DNA of 64,000 nucleotides from Microbispora triticiradicis (GCA_003260025.2 QFZU02000031.1:159594-223593), one strand, 5' to 3'; shown: positions 35,122-43,569, counted from the stretch's first letter. The notes: generated from the sequence alone by a model not told the origin. Numbers and translations: made by a program.

Positions 35122-37188
35122 ATGGTGTTCGAGTTCGACGTTCTCGGGCCGCTGCGGGTGAGCCGTGACGGAGTTCCCGTGCGGCTGGGCGCGGCCATGC
35201 TGCGCCGCCTGCTCGCGACCCTGCTGTGCACGCCGGGCAGGCCGGTGGCGGTGCCGGCGCTGGTCGAGGCGCTCTGGGACGACGATCCGCCGCGCAGCGC
35301 GCACAAGACGCTGCAGATCTACGTGCTGCGGCTCCGGCAGGCGATGGGCGATCGCGACCGCGTCGTCCACGGCCCCGGTGGTTACGCCGCCGCCGTCTCG
35401 GAGTCCGAACTCGACGCGCTGCGGTTCCGGGAGCTGACGGCGGCCGGACGGGCCGCCAGGAGGAACGGGGACCCGGCGAAGGCGGGCGCGTTGTTCCGGC
35501 GGGCGCTCGGCCTGTGGCGGGGGCCCGCCTTCGCCGACGCCGGAGACGGGGCGCTCGTGGCGGACGAGGCGCGGCGGCTGGAGGAGGAGCGGCTGCTGAC
35601 CTGCGAGGAACTGGCCGTGGCCGACCTGGCGTGCGGCCGCCACGCGGAACTGGTCACCGGCCTGACCGAGATGGCCGCGCTGCATCCGTACCGGGAACGG
35701 CTGCACGCCTGCCTCATGCTGGCCCTCTGCCAGGCCGGGCGGCAGGCCGAGGCGTTACGGGTCTACCAGCGGGTGCGCACCATGCTCGGAGAGGAACTCG
35801 GCGTGGAACCCGGCCACACGCTGCGGCGGGTGCACGAGGCGGTCCTGCGGGGCGACACCGGCGATGACAGCCATGATCGCCGTAATTATCACTGCGGCGA
35901 TCACGGCGGTGCGCCCGGCTCGGTCGCCGCACTGCTCCTCGGGCCCGAGGAGGAGCCGTACGGGGAGAGCGCGGGGTTCCCGTACGCCCTCCGCACAGAC
36001 ACGGCGGACCAGGCCGGTGCGGAGGACGCCGGGCCCGTGGTGGCCGCGCCGTGCCATCTGCCCCCGGACATCGGGGACTTCACCGGACGTCACGAGCTGA
36101 CCGATTCGCTGCGGCAGTGTCTCACCGGTGCGCAGGACCCGCCCGCGACACCGGTCGTGGCGCTGTACGGCAGGGCGGGCGCCGGCAAGACGACGCTGGC
36201 CGTCCACGTCGCCCACAGCCTGGGGGAGGTGTTCGCCCACGGCCGGCTCTACGTCGACCTGCACGGGACCCGCCCGCGGCCGGCCGACCCGGCCGATGCG
36301 CTGGCGCGTCTCCTGACCGCCCTCGGCGTGGCCGCGCGGGCGTTGCCGGACGGGCTGGAGGAGCGCGGGCGGCTGTTCCGCGCCGTCCTGGCCGACCGCC
36401 GCGTACTGGTGGTGCTGGACGACGCCGCGAGCGAGGAGCAGGTCAGGCCGCTCCTGCCGGGCGGCCCGGGCTGCGCCGTGCTGGTGACCAGCAGGCGCAG
36501 GCCGGCCGGGCTGAGCGCCCGCGCCGTACGCGTCGACGCGCTCGGCCCGGCGTCCGCGGCGGCGCTGCTCGGGCGGATCGCCGGACCGGAGCGGGTCGCG
36601 GCCCGGCCCGCGGTCGTGGCCGAGATCGTCCGCCTCTGCGGCCACCTGCCCCTGGCGGTGCGGATCGCCGGGGAACGGCTCGCGCAGCGCGAGCACTGGA
36701 GTCCCGAACACCTGGCCGACCGCCTGCGGGAGGAGCGGCGGCGCCTGGACGAACTCGTCGCGGGCGACCTGTCGGTGCGCGCGAGACTCGACGCCGACTA
36801 CCGCGTGCTCGGCACGCCCGCCAGGCGGGCGCTGCGGATGCTCGGCCTGCTCGACGTCCCCGAGTTCGCCGCGTGGGTGCTCGCGGCGGCCCTCGACGTC
36901 CCGGTGCGCGAGGCCGAGGCGTACGCCGACCTGCTCGTCGACGCCCAGTTGCTGAGCTGCGCGGCCGACGACGCCGGCGGCCGGTTCCGCTACCGCTTCC
37001 ACGACTTCGTGCGGGCCTACGCCCGGGAACGCGCCGAACTGGAGGAGACCGGCGGCGAACGGGAGGAGGTGGTCGCCCGTGTCCTCGGCGCGTTGCTCAC
37101 CGTGGCCGAGGAGGCGGAACGCGGCCTGCCGGAACACGTGGCCTCCGCCGTCCCGGGCGGCCCGATCAGCGGGACAGGCTGCGGATGA
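35122..37188 (+). CDS. SARP (AfsR-type) regulator with NB-ARC, no TPR tail
   Basis: Regulator of 688 residues. N-terminal OmpR-like DNA-binding domain (residues about 1-95: FEFDVLGPLRVSRDG; LWDDDPPRSAHKTLQIYVLRLRQ), bacterial transcriptional activation domain (about 96-245; HPYRERLHACLMLALCQAGRQAEAL), a linker, and an NB-ARC ATPase at about 315-660 (GRAGAGKTTLAV; LVVLDDAASEEQV; LVTSRRRP; GHLPLAVRIAGERL; HDFVRAYARERA). AfsR proteins normally continue with TPR repeats; this one ends soon after the helical lid and overlaps the convergent S26 gene by 23 bp. ATG 35122 is the preferred start. It is the likely activator of the downstream peptide system. Confidence 0.86.
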   Translation: MVFEFDVLGPLRVSRDGVPVRLGAAMLRRLLATLLCTPGRPVAVPALVEALWDDDPPRSAHKTLQIYVLRLRQAMGDRDRVVHGPGGYAAAVSESELDALRFRELTAAGRAARRNGDPAKAGALFRRALGLWRGPAFADAGDGALVADEARRLEEERLLTCEELAVADLACGRHAELVTGLTEMAALHPYRERLHACLMLALCQAGRQAEALRVYQRVRTMLGEELGVEPGHTLRRVHEAVLRGDTGDDSHDRRNYHCGDHGGAPGSVAALLLGPEEEPYGESAGFPYALRTDTADQAGAEDAGPVVAAPCHLPPDIGDFTGRHELTDSLRQCLTGAQDPPATPVVALYGRAGAGKTTLAVHVAHSLGEVFAHGRLYVDLHGTRPRPADPADALARLLTALGVAARALPDGLEERGRLFRAVLADRRVLVVLDDAASEEQVRPLLPGGPGCAVLVTSRRRPAGLSARAVRVDALGPASAAALLGRIAGPERVAARPAVVAEIVRLCGHLPLAVRIAGERLAQREHWSPEHLADRLREERRRLDELVAGDLSVRARLDADYRVLGTPARRALRMLGLLDVPEFAAWVLAAALDVPVREAEAYADLLVDAQLLSCAADDAGGRFRYRFHDFVRAYARERAELEETGGEREEVVARVLGALLTVAEEAERGLPEHVASAVPGGPISGTGCG

Positions 37189-37816
37189 CCACACCGAGCA
37201 CCTCGTCGGTCCGCAGGTAACCCCAGCGCCGGGAGTCCATGCTGGCGGGGCCGTCGCCGAGGACCACCAGTCGTCCGGCCGGGACCAGGTCTCCCGGCGC
37301 GGCACGCACACCCGCCATCACCTGGTCGGGCACCCTGTCACCCGGCACCGCGGCGATCCGCTTGATCAGCCACGACGTCCCGCCCAGCCGCGCCACCTCC
37401 GTCGCCGCCCCGCCGTACGGCGAGCGCCCGCCGTTCGGGCCGGCGTTCGTGTCGCCGGGGAAAGGGGAGCCCGACCCGTGGGCCGAGCCTGGGCCCGTGC
37501 CGTCGCCTGAGCCGGGGCTCGCGCCGTCGCGCGTGCCTGGGCCGGTGCCGTCGGGCGAGCCGGGGCCCGTGCCGTCGCGGGAGCCGTGCCGGAAGACCAC
37601 GACCTGGCCGCGCCGCAGGGCCGTGCGCCCGCCGCGCCGTACGAGCACCCGGTCTCCCGGCCGGTATGCCGGGACCATGCTCGTCCCGGACACCCGGACG
37701 ACGACGAAGCGACGCCGGGCGAACAATCCGGCCACGACCCCGGCGACCAGCAGCCCGGCGACCAGCGGCCCGGCGACCGCTGCCGAGGCCGGCAGCGGAG
37801 TAACGAGATGTCGCAT
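37166..37816 (-). CDS. S26 family signal peptidase with Gly-rich repeat insert
   Basis: Type I signal peptidase-like protein of 216 residues. One N-terminal transmembrane helix (VAGPLVAGLLVAGVVAGLF), Ser46 in VSGTSMVPAY, Lys152 in WLIKRIAAVPGD, and the conserved C-terminal box SMDSRRWGY. A low-complexity insert of about 40 residues built of GTGPGS-type repeats separates the two catalytic parts. ATG 37816 has an ideal GGAGGG site. The genome's general signal peptidase should be elsewhere; here the enzyme sits beside a peptide precursor with an A-K-A site, so a dedicated leader peptidase is likely. Confidence 0.87.
   Translation of the reverse strand: MRHLVTPLPASAAVAGPLVAGLLVAGVVAGLFARRRFVVVRVSGTSMVPAYRPGDRVLVRRGGRTALRRGQVVVFRHGSRDGTGPGSPDGTGPGTRDGASPGSGDGTGPGSAHGSGSPFPGDTNAGPNGGRSPYGGAATEVARLGGTSWLIKRIAAVPGDRVPDQVMAGVRAAPGDLVPAGRLVVLGDGPASMDSRRWGYLRTDEVLGVVIRSLSR
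37460..37582 (-). repeat. degenerate 12-18 bp tandem repeat inside the S26 gene
   Basis: DNA made of imperfect repeats around ccgggcccgtgccgtcg, encoding repeats of the type D-G-T-G-P-G-S. It keeps the reading frame and lies between the Ser and Lys motifs of the peptidase. Confidence 0.7.
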
Positions 37817-37926
37817 GGCCACCCTCCGGACCCCGTCAGCCGGTCCCGGCCCCCCCGGCCGGGCCGGATCCCGTACGGCCGGCCCCGCACGCCCGCGGAT
37901 CCGGCACGCGCCGACTCTGCCCGGAT

Positions 37927-37970
37927 CCGGTTGCGCGCCGGTTGCGCCGCGCCTGCGCGGTGCCTGCGCC
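37927..37970. promoter_or_regulatory. array of four 11-bp units upstream of the peptide gene
   Basis: Consecutive units are CCGGTTGCGCG, CCGGTTGCGCC, GCGCCTGCGCG and GTGCCTGCGCC, all sharing TGCGC at the same place. The array lies 102 bp upstream of the six-cysteine precursor and 110 bp upstream of the S26 peptidase on the other strand. On the minus strand CAGAGT follows 7 bp after the array, as a SARP-dependent -10 would. Best guess is the SARP binding site. The rest of 37817-38072 shows no gene. Confidence 0.5.
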
Positions 37971-38072
37971 CGGGCCCGGCCGGCCGCGACCGCGGCGCAG
38001 GTCGCACCGCGCATCCTCACAGGGCGGGCGGCCTACCACGCCCGCGAACCCCCTCCGAAGGGAGCAACACAC

Positions 38073-38282
38073 ATGATGCGGACGCTGAACCGTCTGGGAG
38101 ACCGGATGCTCGAGCGGCTCCTTCCCGCCGCCGAGGCCAAGGCGGACCGGTGTGTCGAGTACTGGCCTACGGGCGGCTGCAACCGCTACAAGGACTGCTA
38201 CCCCAACCCCACCGGCTTCCTGTGCATCACGTACTTCCGCAGCAGCTGCAGCGGCGCCTGGCAGAACATCGGGTACTGCTGA
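38073..38282 (+). CDS. six-cysteine secreted peptide precursor
   Basis: Encodes 69 residues. The first 24 (leader) have no Sec-type hydrophobic core but form a likely amphipathic helix (LNRLGDRMLERLL) and end AEAKA, an A-x-A site that an S26 peptidase would cut after residue 24. The remaining 45 residues (25-69) are rich in Tyr/Trp/Phe and contain Cys27, 36, 42, 51, 59 and 69, enough for three disulfides. ATG 38073 has GAAGGGAG about 10 nt upstream. Clustered S26 peptidase, MauE-like, MauD-like and ABC exporter genes support an exported, disulfide-rich peptide, perhaps a bacteriocin or signal. No family recognised. Confidence 0.8.
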   Translation: MMRTLNRLGDRMLERLLPAAEAKADRCVEYWPTGGCNRYKDCYPNPTGFLCITYFRSSCSGAWQNIGYC

Positions 38283-38299
38283 GGCCGGCTGACAGGTTC

Positions 38300-38860
38300 G
38301 TGATCCACGCCGTCATGGTCTACGCCGTGCTGACCGTCCGGCTCGTGCTGGCGGGGGTCTTCCTGGTCTCCGTCCTCACGAAGCTGCGCACGCGGCGGGC
38401 TTTCGGCGAGTTCACCACGGCGGTACGGCGACTCGGCGGCCTTCCCACGCCCCTCGTCGCGCCGGCCGCCGTGGTCGTCGTCGCCGTCGAGGCCGGAACC
38501 GTCGTCCTGCTGGCGGCGCCCGGCCTCGACGGCGACGCCACCGCCGGCCTCGTCCTCGCGGGGGCCCTGCTCCTCGGCTTCGCCGTCATCCTGGCGAGAG
38601 CCCTGCGGCGGGGCGCGGCCGGACCCTGCCGGTGCTTCGGCGGGTCGGACGAGCCGATCGGCCTCCGTGACGTGGCGCGCAACGGCGTGCTCGTCGCGTG
38701 CGCGGCCGCCGGGGTGGTCATGACCTCCGCCGGGGCGGGCGCGTCCGCAGGGACCGGCGCGGCCGTCTCGCCGGCCGCCGCCGCGCTGTGCCTGCTCGGG
38801 GCCTCGGTCGCCGTCGGCGCCGTCGTGCTCCTCGACGACCTGCTCGACCTCCTCCGCTGA
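38300..38860 (+). CDS. MauE/DoxX-like redox membrane protein
   Basis: Polytopic membrane protein of 186 residues with four predicted helices (VLAGVFLVSVLTKL; VVVVAVEAGTVVLLAA; VLAGALLLGFAVILARAL; ALCLLGASVAVGAVVLL). A C-x-C pair in GPCRCFGG sits at a helix end, as in MauE-type proteins that help form disulfides in the methylamine dehydrogenase small subunit. GTG 38300 is taken as start; ATG 38315 is possible. It follows the precursor gene by 17 bp, and no methylamine dehydrogenase genes are present, so its client is probably the six-cysteine peptide. Confidence 0.78.
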   Translation: MIHAVMVYAVLTVRLVLAGVFLVSVLTKLRTRRAFGEFTTAVRRLGGLPTPLVAPAAVVVVAVEAGTVVLLAAPGLDGDATAGLVLAGALLLGFAVILARALRRGAAGPCRCFGGSDEPIGLRDVARNGVLVACAAAGVVMTSAGAGASAGTGAAVSPAAAALCLLGASVAVGAVVLLDDLLDLLR

Positions 38861-38896
38861 CCACCGAAGCCCTCTCCGCTGTCGAAGGGAACGCCC

Positions 38897-39439
38897 ATGG
38901 CCGTCCTGGTCGCCGCCGTCATCGTGCTCGGCGGGCTCGTCCTGGTCAATCTCCTCCTGACCGCCGCCGTCATCAGGAAACTCCGGAAGATCACCAAGGA
39001 GCTCCCCGCGGGGAGGGCGCGGGACGGCTTCGGGCTCCCGGTGGGCGCCGAGGTCCCGGCCTTCTCCGCGCTCACGGTCGCGGACACGAAGGTCACCACC
39101 GACGACCTCGCGGGCGGGCGCACCCTCGTCGGGTTCTTCAGCACCGACTGCCGGCACTGTCTGCCGAACGCGCCCGGCTTCGCCGCCACCGCCCGCGACG
39201 CCGCGGCCGACGGCGTACGCAACCTGGCGGTGGTCGTCGCGGGGGAGGAGGAGCCCGCCGGCCTGCTCGACGCGCTCGGCGACGCCGTCACCGTCGTCGT
39301 GGAGAACGAAGGCGGCGCGCTGACGGACGCGTTCGCGGTCGCGGGGTTCCCGTCGTTCTTCCTGGTCGGCCCGGATGCGACCATCGCCGCCAGCGGCCAC
39401 GAGCCGGAGTCGCTGCTCGCCGCGCCGTCCCTGACCTGA
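38897..39439 (+). CDS. MauD/TlpA-like membrane-anchored thioredoxin
   Basis: Protein of 180 residues. An N-terminal transmembrane anchor (VLVAAVIVLGGLVLVNLLLT) precedes an extracytoplasmic thioredoxin fold with the redox pair Cys85-Arg-His-Cys88 in FSTDCRHCLPNAPGF and a cis-Pro in GFPSFFLVG. ATG 38897 follows GAAGGGA. MauD has the same architecture and pairs with MauE. Predicted to form or shuffle disulfides in the exported peptide outside the membrane. Confidence 0.82.
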   Translation: MAVLVAAVIVLGGLVLVNLLLTAAVIRKLRKITKELPAGRARDGFGLPVGAEVPAFSALTVADTKVTTDDLAGGRTLVGFFSTDCRHCLPNAPGFAATARDAAADGVRNLAVVVAGEEEPAGLLDALGDAVTVVVENEGGALTDAFAVAGFPSFFLVGPDATIAASGHEPESLLAAPSLT

Positions 39440-39440
39440 C

Positions 39441-41285
39441 ATGGCCGATGTGAGGGCGCGGCTCGGGCCGCTGCGACCCACCCTGGCGCTCGTCTGGCGG
39501 GCCGGGCCCGGGCTCGCCCTCACCCATCTCGCCATGGCGGTCCTGGGCGGCGCCTCTCCCGTCGCCATCACCTGGCTCACCAAGCTCCTGATCGACCGCC
39601 TGACCACCGGCACGGGCCCGGCGACGGCTCCGCTGGCCGCCGCGATGGCCGCACTCGGGGCACTGACCGCGCTGCTTCCCCATCTGTCCGGGTACGTCCA
39701 GCAGGAACAGCGGCGCCGTATCGCCTGGCGCACCAGCGACGAACTGTTCACCGCCGTGTGCCGCATGCAGGGCCTGAGCAGGCTGGAGAACCCCGGGTTC
39801 CACGACCGGCTCCAGATGGCCCAGCAGTCCGCGCAGACCGCGCCGCAGCTCATCACCGAGTCGGCGCTCGGCGTGCTGCGCGGCGGTGTCACCATCGCCG
39901 GGCTCCTCGGCGCGCTCGCCACGCTCAGCACGCCGCTGGCCGCCGTCGTGGCCGCGGCGGCCGGACCCGAACTGGTGATGCAGTTGCGGCTCAGCCGCCG
40001 CCGCGCGCACCTGCGCTGGGAGGTGGCCCCCGCCGAGCGCCGCCGGATGTTCTACCAGGCGTTGCTGCTCGACCATCAGGCCGCCAAGGAGATCCGGCTG
40101 TTCGGGATCGGCGGCTTCCTGCGTGGACGCATGCTGACCGAGCTGGCCGCCCAGCAGCGGGCCGAACGCCGGGTGGACCTCGCGGCCGTCCGTTACAACG
40201 GAGCGCTCACCGCCCTCAGCACGGTCATCGCGGGCGCGGCGCTGATCGTCATGGTCTCCCGCATCGCGGCGGGGCAAGCAGGCATCGGCGACCTGGCCGT
40301 GCTCACCGCCGCCCTGGCGGGCACCCAGTCGTCACTCTCCGGCATGGTGATCCAGTTGGCCCACCTGAACGAGGCGCTCGTCCTCGCCGGTCACTACACC
40401 CATGTCGTCACCATCGGGCCCGACCTGCCGGAGCCCGCCACCGGTGGCGGCGTCACGCCGCTGCGGCGCGGCATCGAGCTCCGCGACGTGTGGTTCCGGT
40501 ACGACCCCGACCATCCGTACGTGCTCCGCGGCCTGAACCTGACCATCCCGTACGGCCGCAGCGTGGCCCTGGTCGGCCTGAACGGCGCGGGCAAGAGCAC
40601 CGTCGTCAAGCTGCTGTGCCGCCTGTACGACCCCGAGCGCGGCAGCGTCCGCTGGGACGACGCCGACGTACGGGACCTGCGGATCGACGACCTGCGCCGC
40701 CGGATAGGGGCCGTGTTCCAGGACTACATGGCCTACGACCTCACCGCGGCGGAGAACGTCGCCGTCGGCGACGTCGGCTCCCTCGACCGGCCGGAACGCC
40801 TCCACGAGGCAGCCCGCCGGGCGGGCATCCACGACAGGCTCGCCGGCCTGCCCCGCGGCTACGACACCATCCTGTCCCGGTTCTTCGCCGCCGACCCGGA
40901 CGAGGACCCCGGCCAGGGCGTGCTCCTGTCCGGCGGGCAGTGGCAGCGCGTCGCCCTCGCCCGCGCCCTCCTCCGCGCGGACACCGCCGACCTGCTCATC
41001 CTCGACGAGCCCAGCTCCGGGCTCGACCCCGACGCCGAGTACGCCGTCCACCGGCGGCTGCGCGACCTCCGCGCCGGCCGTACGAGCCTGCTCATCTCGC
41101 ACCGCCTCAACACCGTGCGCGGCGCGGACCACATCGTCGTCCTCGCCGACGGCCGGGTGGCCGAGCAGGGCACCCACGACGAGCTGATGGCGCTCGGCGG
41201 CGAGTACGCCCGCCTGTTCACCCGTCAGGCGGCCGACTTCCAGCTCGCTCGGCCCACCGTCCTCGGTTCACCGGCCGACACGTGA
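39441..41285 (+). CDS. ABC exporter (fused TMD-NBD)
   Basis: Half-transporter of 614 residues. Transmembrane domain at about 15-320, ATPase at about 345-600 with Walker A GLNGAGKST (near 380), signature LSGGQWQRVALARALL (near 495), Walker B LLILDEPSSGLD and H-loop ISHRLNTV. There is no N-terminal C39 peptidase domain, so leader removal must be done elsewhere, consistent with the S26 peptidase. Starts one nucleotide after the thioredoxin gene stop, so it is part of the peptide operon and the likely peptide exporter. Confidence 0.86.
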   Translation: MADVRARLGPLRPTLALVWRAGPGLALTHLAMAVLGGASPVAITWLTKLLIDRLTTGTGPATAPLAAAMAALGALTALLPHLSGYVQQEQRRRIAWRTSDELFTAVCRMQGLSRLENPGFHDRLQMAQQSAQTAPQLITESALGVLRGGVTIAGLLGALATLSTPLAAVVAAAAGPELVMQLRLSRRRAHLRWEVAPAERRRMFYQALLLDHQAAKEIRLFGIGGFLRGRMLTELAAQQRAERRVDLAAVRYNGALTALSTVIAGAALIVMVSRIAAGQAGIGDLAVLTAALAGTQSSLSGMVIQLAHLNEALVLAGHYTHVVTIGPDLPEPATGGGVTPLRRGIELRDVWFRYDPDHPYVLRGLNLTIPYGRSVALVGLNGAGKSTVVKLLCRLYDPERGSVRWDDADVRDLRIDDLRRRIGAVFQDYMAYDLTAAENVAVGDVGSLDRPERLHEAARRAGIHDRLAGLPRGYDTILSRFFAADPDEDPGQGVLLSGGQWQRVALARALLRADTADLLILDEPSSGLDPDAEYAVHRRLRDLRAGRTSLLISHRLNTVRGADHIVVLADGRVAEQGTHDELMALGGEYARLFTRQAADFQLARPTVLGSPADT

Positions 41286-41303
41286 CGAGACCCGGGTGCC
41301 GCG

Positions 41304-42095
41304 TCACCTCGCCCACCCGGCGAGGAACTCCTCCCAGGTCCGCCCGCCCGCGCCGGCGCCGTCCAGGGGCAGGTTCGCGCCGTTGCGGAACGCGCGGGCG
41401 GCCCGGCCCGGAGCCGGCATCGGCATGACGAGCCGGCGCCTGCCGACGGCCTTCAGGTAGTCGCGGGCGAGATCCTCCATCGGATACACGCGCGGCCCGG
41501 CGACGTCGGGCACCAGACCGGCCGGCGCGCCGAGGGCCAGCCCGGCGAGCCGGGCCGCCACCGCACCCGCGTCGACGGGCTGGAACCGTACGCCGGCCCA
41601 GGTCGGCAGCACCGGCGGCAGCGCGCTCAGCTGGCTCAGCGTCGTCCAGACGAACTCGTGGAACTGGGTGGCGCGCAGGGTGGTCCACGGCAGTCCGCTG
41701 CCCTCGACGATCCGTTCGGCCTCCCGCTTGGCGGCGAAGTAGCCGAACATCGCCCGGTCGACGCCGCTGACGACAGGGACGCGATCGGCGCCGACGACCG
41801 AGACGAACACGACGTGCGGCCCGTCCGCACGGGACGCCGCGCCCACCAGGTTGCGGGCCTTGACCTCGTCGCCCTTGGCGCTGCCCGCGCAGTGCACGAT
41901 GGTGCCGGCGCCCTTCACCGCGGCGTCGAGCCCCTCGCCGGTCGACACGTCACCGGTCACGAACTCCACGCCGTCCCGGTGATCGCGGGCGCTCCTGCTG
42001 AGCACGCGCACGCGGTGGCCCGCGTCCCGCAGCAGCGGTACGACGAGCCGCCCGAGCGTGCCGGTGCCGCCGGTGACCAGGGTGAGCGAGGTCAT
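41304..42095 (-). CDS. NmrA-like NAD(P)-binding SDR protein
   Basis: Atypical SDR of 263 residues. Rossmann motif VTGGTGTLGRLVVPLL at the N-terminus, GDVSTGEGLDAAVKGAGTIVHCAG, then FVSVVGADRVPVVSGVDR and AKREAERIVEGSGLPWTTLRATQFHEF. Lacks a full YxxxK, as usual for NmrA-like sensors or reductases. Divergent from the SigJ gene, a common pairing in actinomycetes, and probably SigJ-controlled. ATG 42095 chosen because homology starts there. Confidence 0.82.
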   Translation of the reverse strand: MTSLTLVTGGTGTLGRLVVPLLRDAGHRVRVLSRSARDHRDGVEFVTGDVSTGEGLDAAVKGAGTIVHCAGSAKGDEVKARNLVGAASRADGPHVVFVSVVGADRVPVVSGVDRAMFGYFAAKREAERIVEGSGLPWTTLRATQFHEFVWTTLSQLSALPPVLPTWAGVRFQPVDAGAVAARLAGLALGAPAGLVPDVAGPRVYPMEDLARDYLKAVGRRRLVMPMPAPGRAARAFRNGANLPLDGAGAGGRTWEEFLAGWAR

Positions 42096-42192
42096 GATGG
42101 TCAACTCCTCGGGTCCGGGGGCCCCGGTCACATCGGCCGGGCCCTCTGGGTCTACCAATGAGGGACACCGGGGCGGAGAGGAATGTGACGCG

Positions 42193-43077
42193 GTGGACGA
42201 GCGGGAGTGGCTGACGGAGCGTTTCGAGGAGCACCGCACCCGGCTGCGGGCGGTGGCATACCGGATGCTCGGCTCGATGAGCGAGGCCGACGACGCCGTG
42301 CAGGACGCCTGGCTGCGGGTCAGCCGCGCCGGCGCCGGCGGCGTGGAGAACCTCGGCGCGTGGCTCACGACGGTGGTGGCGCGGGTGTGCCTAAACGTGC
42401 TGCGTTCCCGTGAACACCGGCGCGAGGAGCATCTGGGGGTACGTGTGCCCGACCCGGTCATCGATCCCGAGTCGGGGGCCGACCCCGAGCACGAGGCGGT
42501 GCTCGCCGACTCGGTCGGGCTCGCGCTGCTGGTGGTGCTCGAAACGCTCTCTCCGGCCGAGCGGCTCGCGTTCGTGCTCCACGACATGTTCGCGGTGCCC
42601 TTCGAGGACATCGCCACGATGATCGACCGCTCCCCGGCCGCGGCCCGGCAACTGGCGAGCCGCGCCCGGCGGCGCGTACGGGGACAGGCCCCCGCCCCCG
42701 ATCCCGACCTCGCCCGGCAGCGTGCGGTCGTCGAGGCGTTCCTGGCCGCCGCCCGCGACGGCGACTTCGACGGGCTCGTCGCCGTGCTCGCCCCCGGCGT
42801 CGTGCTGCGGTCCGACGGCGGCGTCGCGCGGGCCCGTCACAGCACGGTCGTCACGGGGGCGCGGGAGGTGGCGGCGCAGGCGGCCGTCTTCGGCTCGCTC
42901 TCGCCGTACGCGCGACCGGCCCTGGTCAACGGGGCGGCCGGAGTCGTCGTCGTGGCGAACGGCCGGCCGCTGTCCGTCATGGCCTTCACCGTCACCGGCG
43001 GGAGGATCGCCGCCATCGACGTGCTGTCCGATCCCGAACGCCTGGCCAGGCTCGACCTCACCGTCCTCGGCGACTGA
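42193..43077 (+). CDS. ECF sigma factor, SigJ-type with SnoaL-like tail
   Basis: Extracytoplasmic-function sigma factor of 294 residues. Region 2 at about 10-75 (LRAVAYRMLGSMSEADDAVQDAWLR), region 4 at about 115-170 (LSPAERLAFVLHDMFAVPFEDIATMI), then a NTF2/SnoaL-like C-terminal domain (VVEAFLAAARDGDFDGLVAVL onward) that replaces an anti-sigma factor in SigJ/ECF41-type proteins. GTG 42193 is preferred, with GGAGAGG upstream. Likely autoregulates and drives the divergent SDR gene. Confidence 0.88.
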   Translation: MDEREWLTERFEEHRTRLRAVAYRMLGSMSEADDAVQDAWLRVSRAGAGGVENLGAWLTTVVARVCLNVLRSREHRREEHLGVRVPDPVIDPESGADPEHEAVLADSVGLALLVVLETLSPAERLAFVLHDMFAVPFEDIATMIDRSPAAARQLASRARRRVRGQAPAPDPDLARQRAVVEAFLAAARDGDFDGLVAVLAPGVVLRSDGGVARARHSTVVTGAREVAAQAAVFGSLSPYARPALVNGAAGVVVVANGRPLSVMAFTVTGGRIAAIDVLSDPERLARLDLTVLGD

Positions 43078-43137
43078 GCGCCGCCACCGGCCGCCGTCGA
43101 GCGCCGCCGGCCGGGCGGAGTTCGTCCCGGTGCCGGC

Positions 43138-43569
43138 TCAGCGGCCGGAACCCGCCTCGCAGCGGCGCTTGAGGCTCTCCGCCTCGGTGCGGACGTACCT
43201 GCGGGTGCGCCCGCCGGTGAGCAGGCCCACCAGCGGCGCCAGCGGGCCGGACTGGGCGATCGTGAGAAGGACCGACACCCCGCCGCCCGGCCGGGGCGTG
43301 AGCACGTGGCCCGCGACCGTGACGACGCCCCCGCTCGCCGCCCGCCACGTGAAGGACGCGCCGTCGGTGAACTCCGTCACCTCCCAGACCATCGGGGGAA
43401 GCGCGGGCTGTTTGATCCGTACGCGGACGCCGGGCCCCAGCGGGCCGTCGGCGGTGTACGCGACCCGGGTCATGGTGGGGAGGAACTCCGGCCACCTGAC
43501 GACGTCCGTCAGGATCCGCCAGACCCGTTCCTGAGATGCGTCGATGTCGACGCCGGTCTCGAACCGCAT
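43138..43569 (-). CDS. SRPBCC family protein
   Basis: Protein of 143 residues with a START/Bet v 1-like fold: RFETGVDIDASQERVWRILT, WPEFLPTMTRV, PPMVWEVTEFTDGASFTW, and a C-terminal helix (RRYVRTEAESLKRRCEAG). A ligand pocket rather than catalysis is expected; it resembles the polyketide cyclase/dehydrase group. ATG 43569 chosen by homology. No functional partner is obvious nearby. Confidence 0.8.
   Translation of the reverse strand: MRFETGVDIDASQERVWRILTDVVRWPEFLPTMTRVAYTADGPLGPGVRVRIKQPALPPMVWEVTEFTDGASFTWRAASGGVVTVAGHVLTPRPGGGVSVLLTIAQSGPLAPLVGLLTGGRTRRYVRTEAESLKRRCEAGSGR

Noticed and set aside
34875..35306. 143-codon minus-strand frame upstream of the SARP gene
   Set aside because: Overlaps the SARP start region, is Pro/Arg/Ser-rich and has no recognisable fold.
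37460..37582. Possible CRISPR-like repeat cluster in the S26 gene
   Set aside because: Repeats are degenerate, contiguous, in-frame and encode a Gly-rich loop; there are no spacers and no cas genes.
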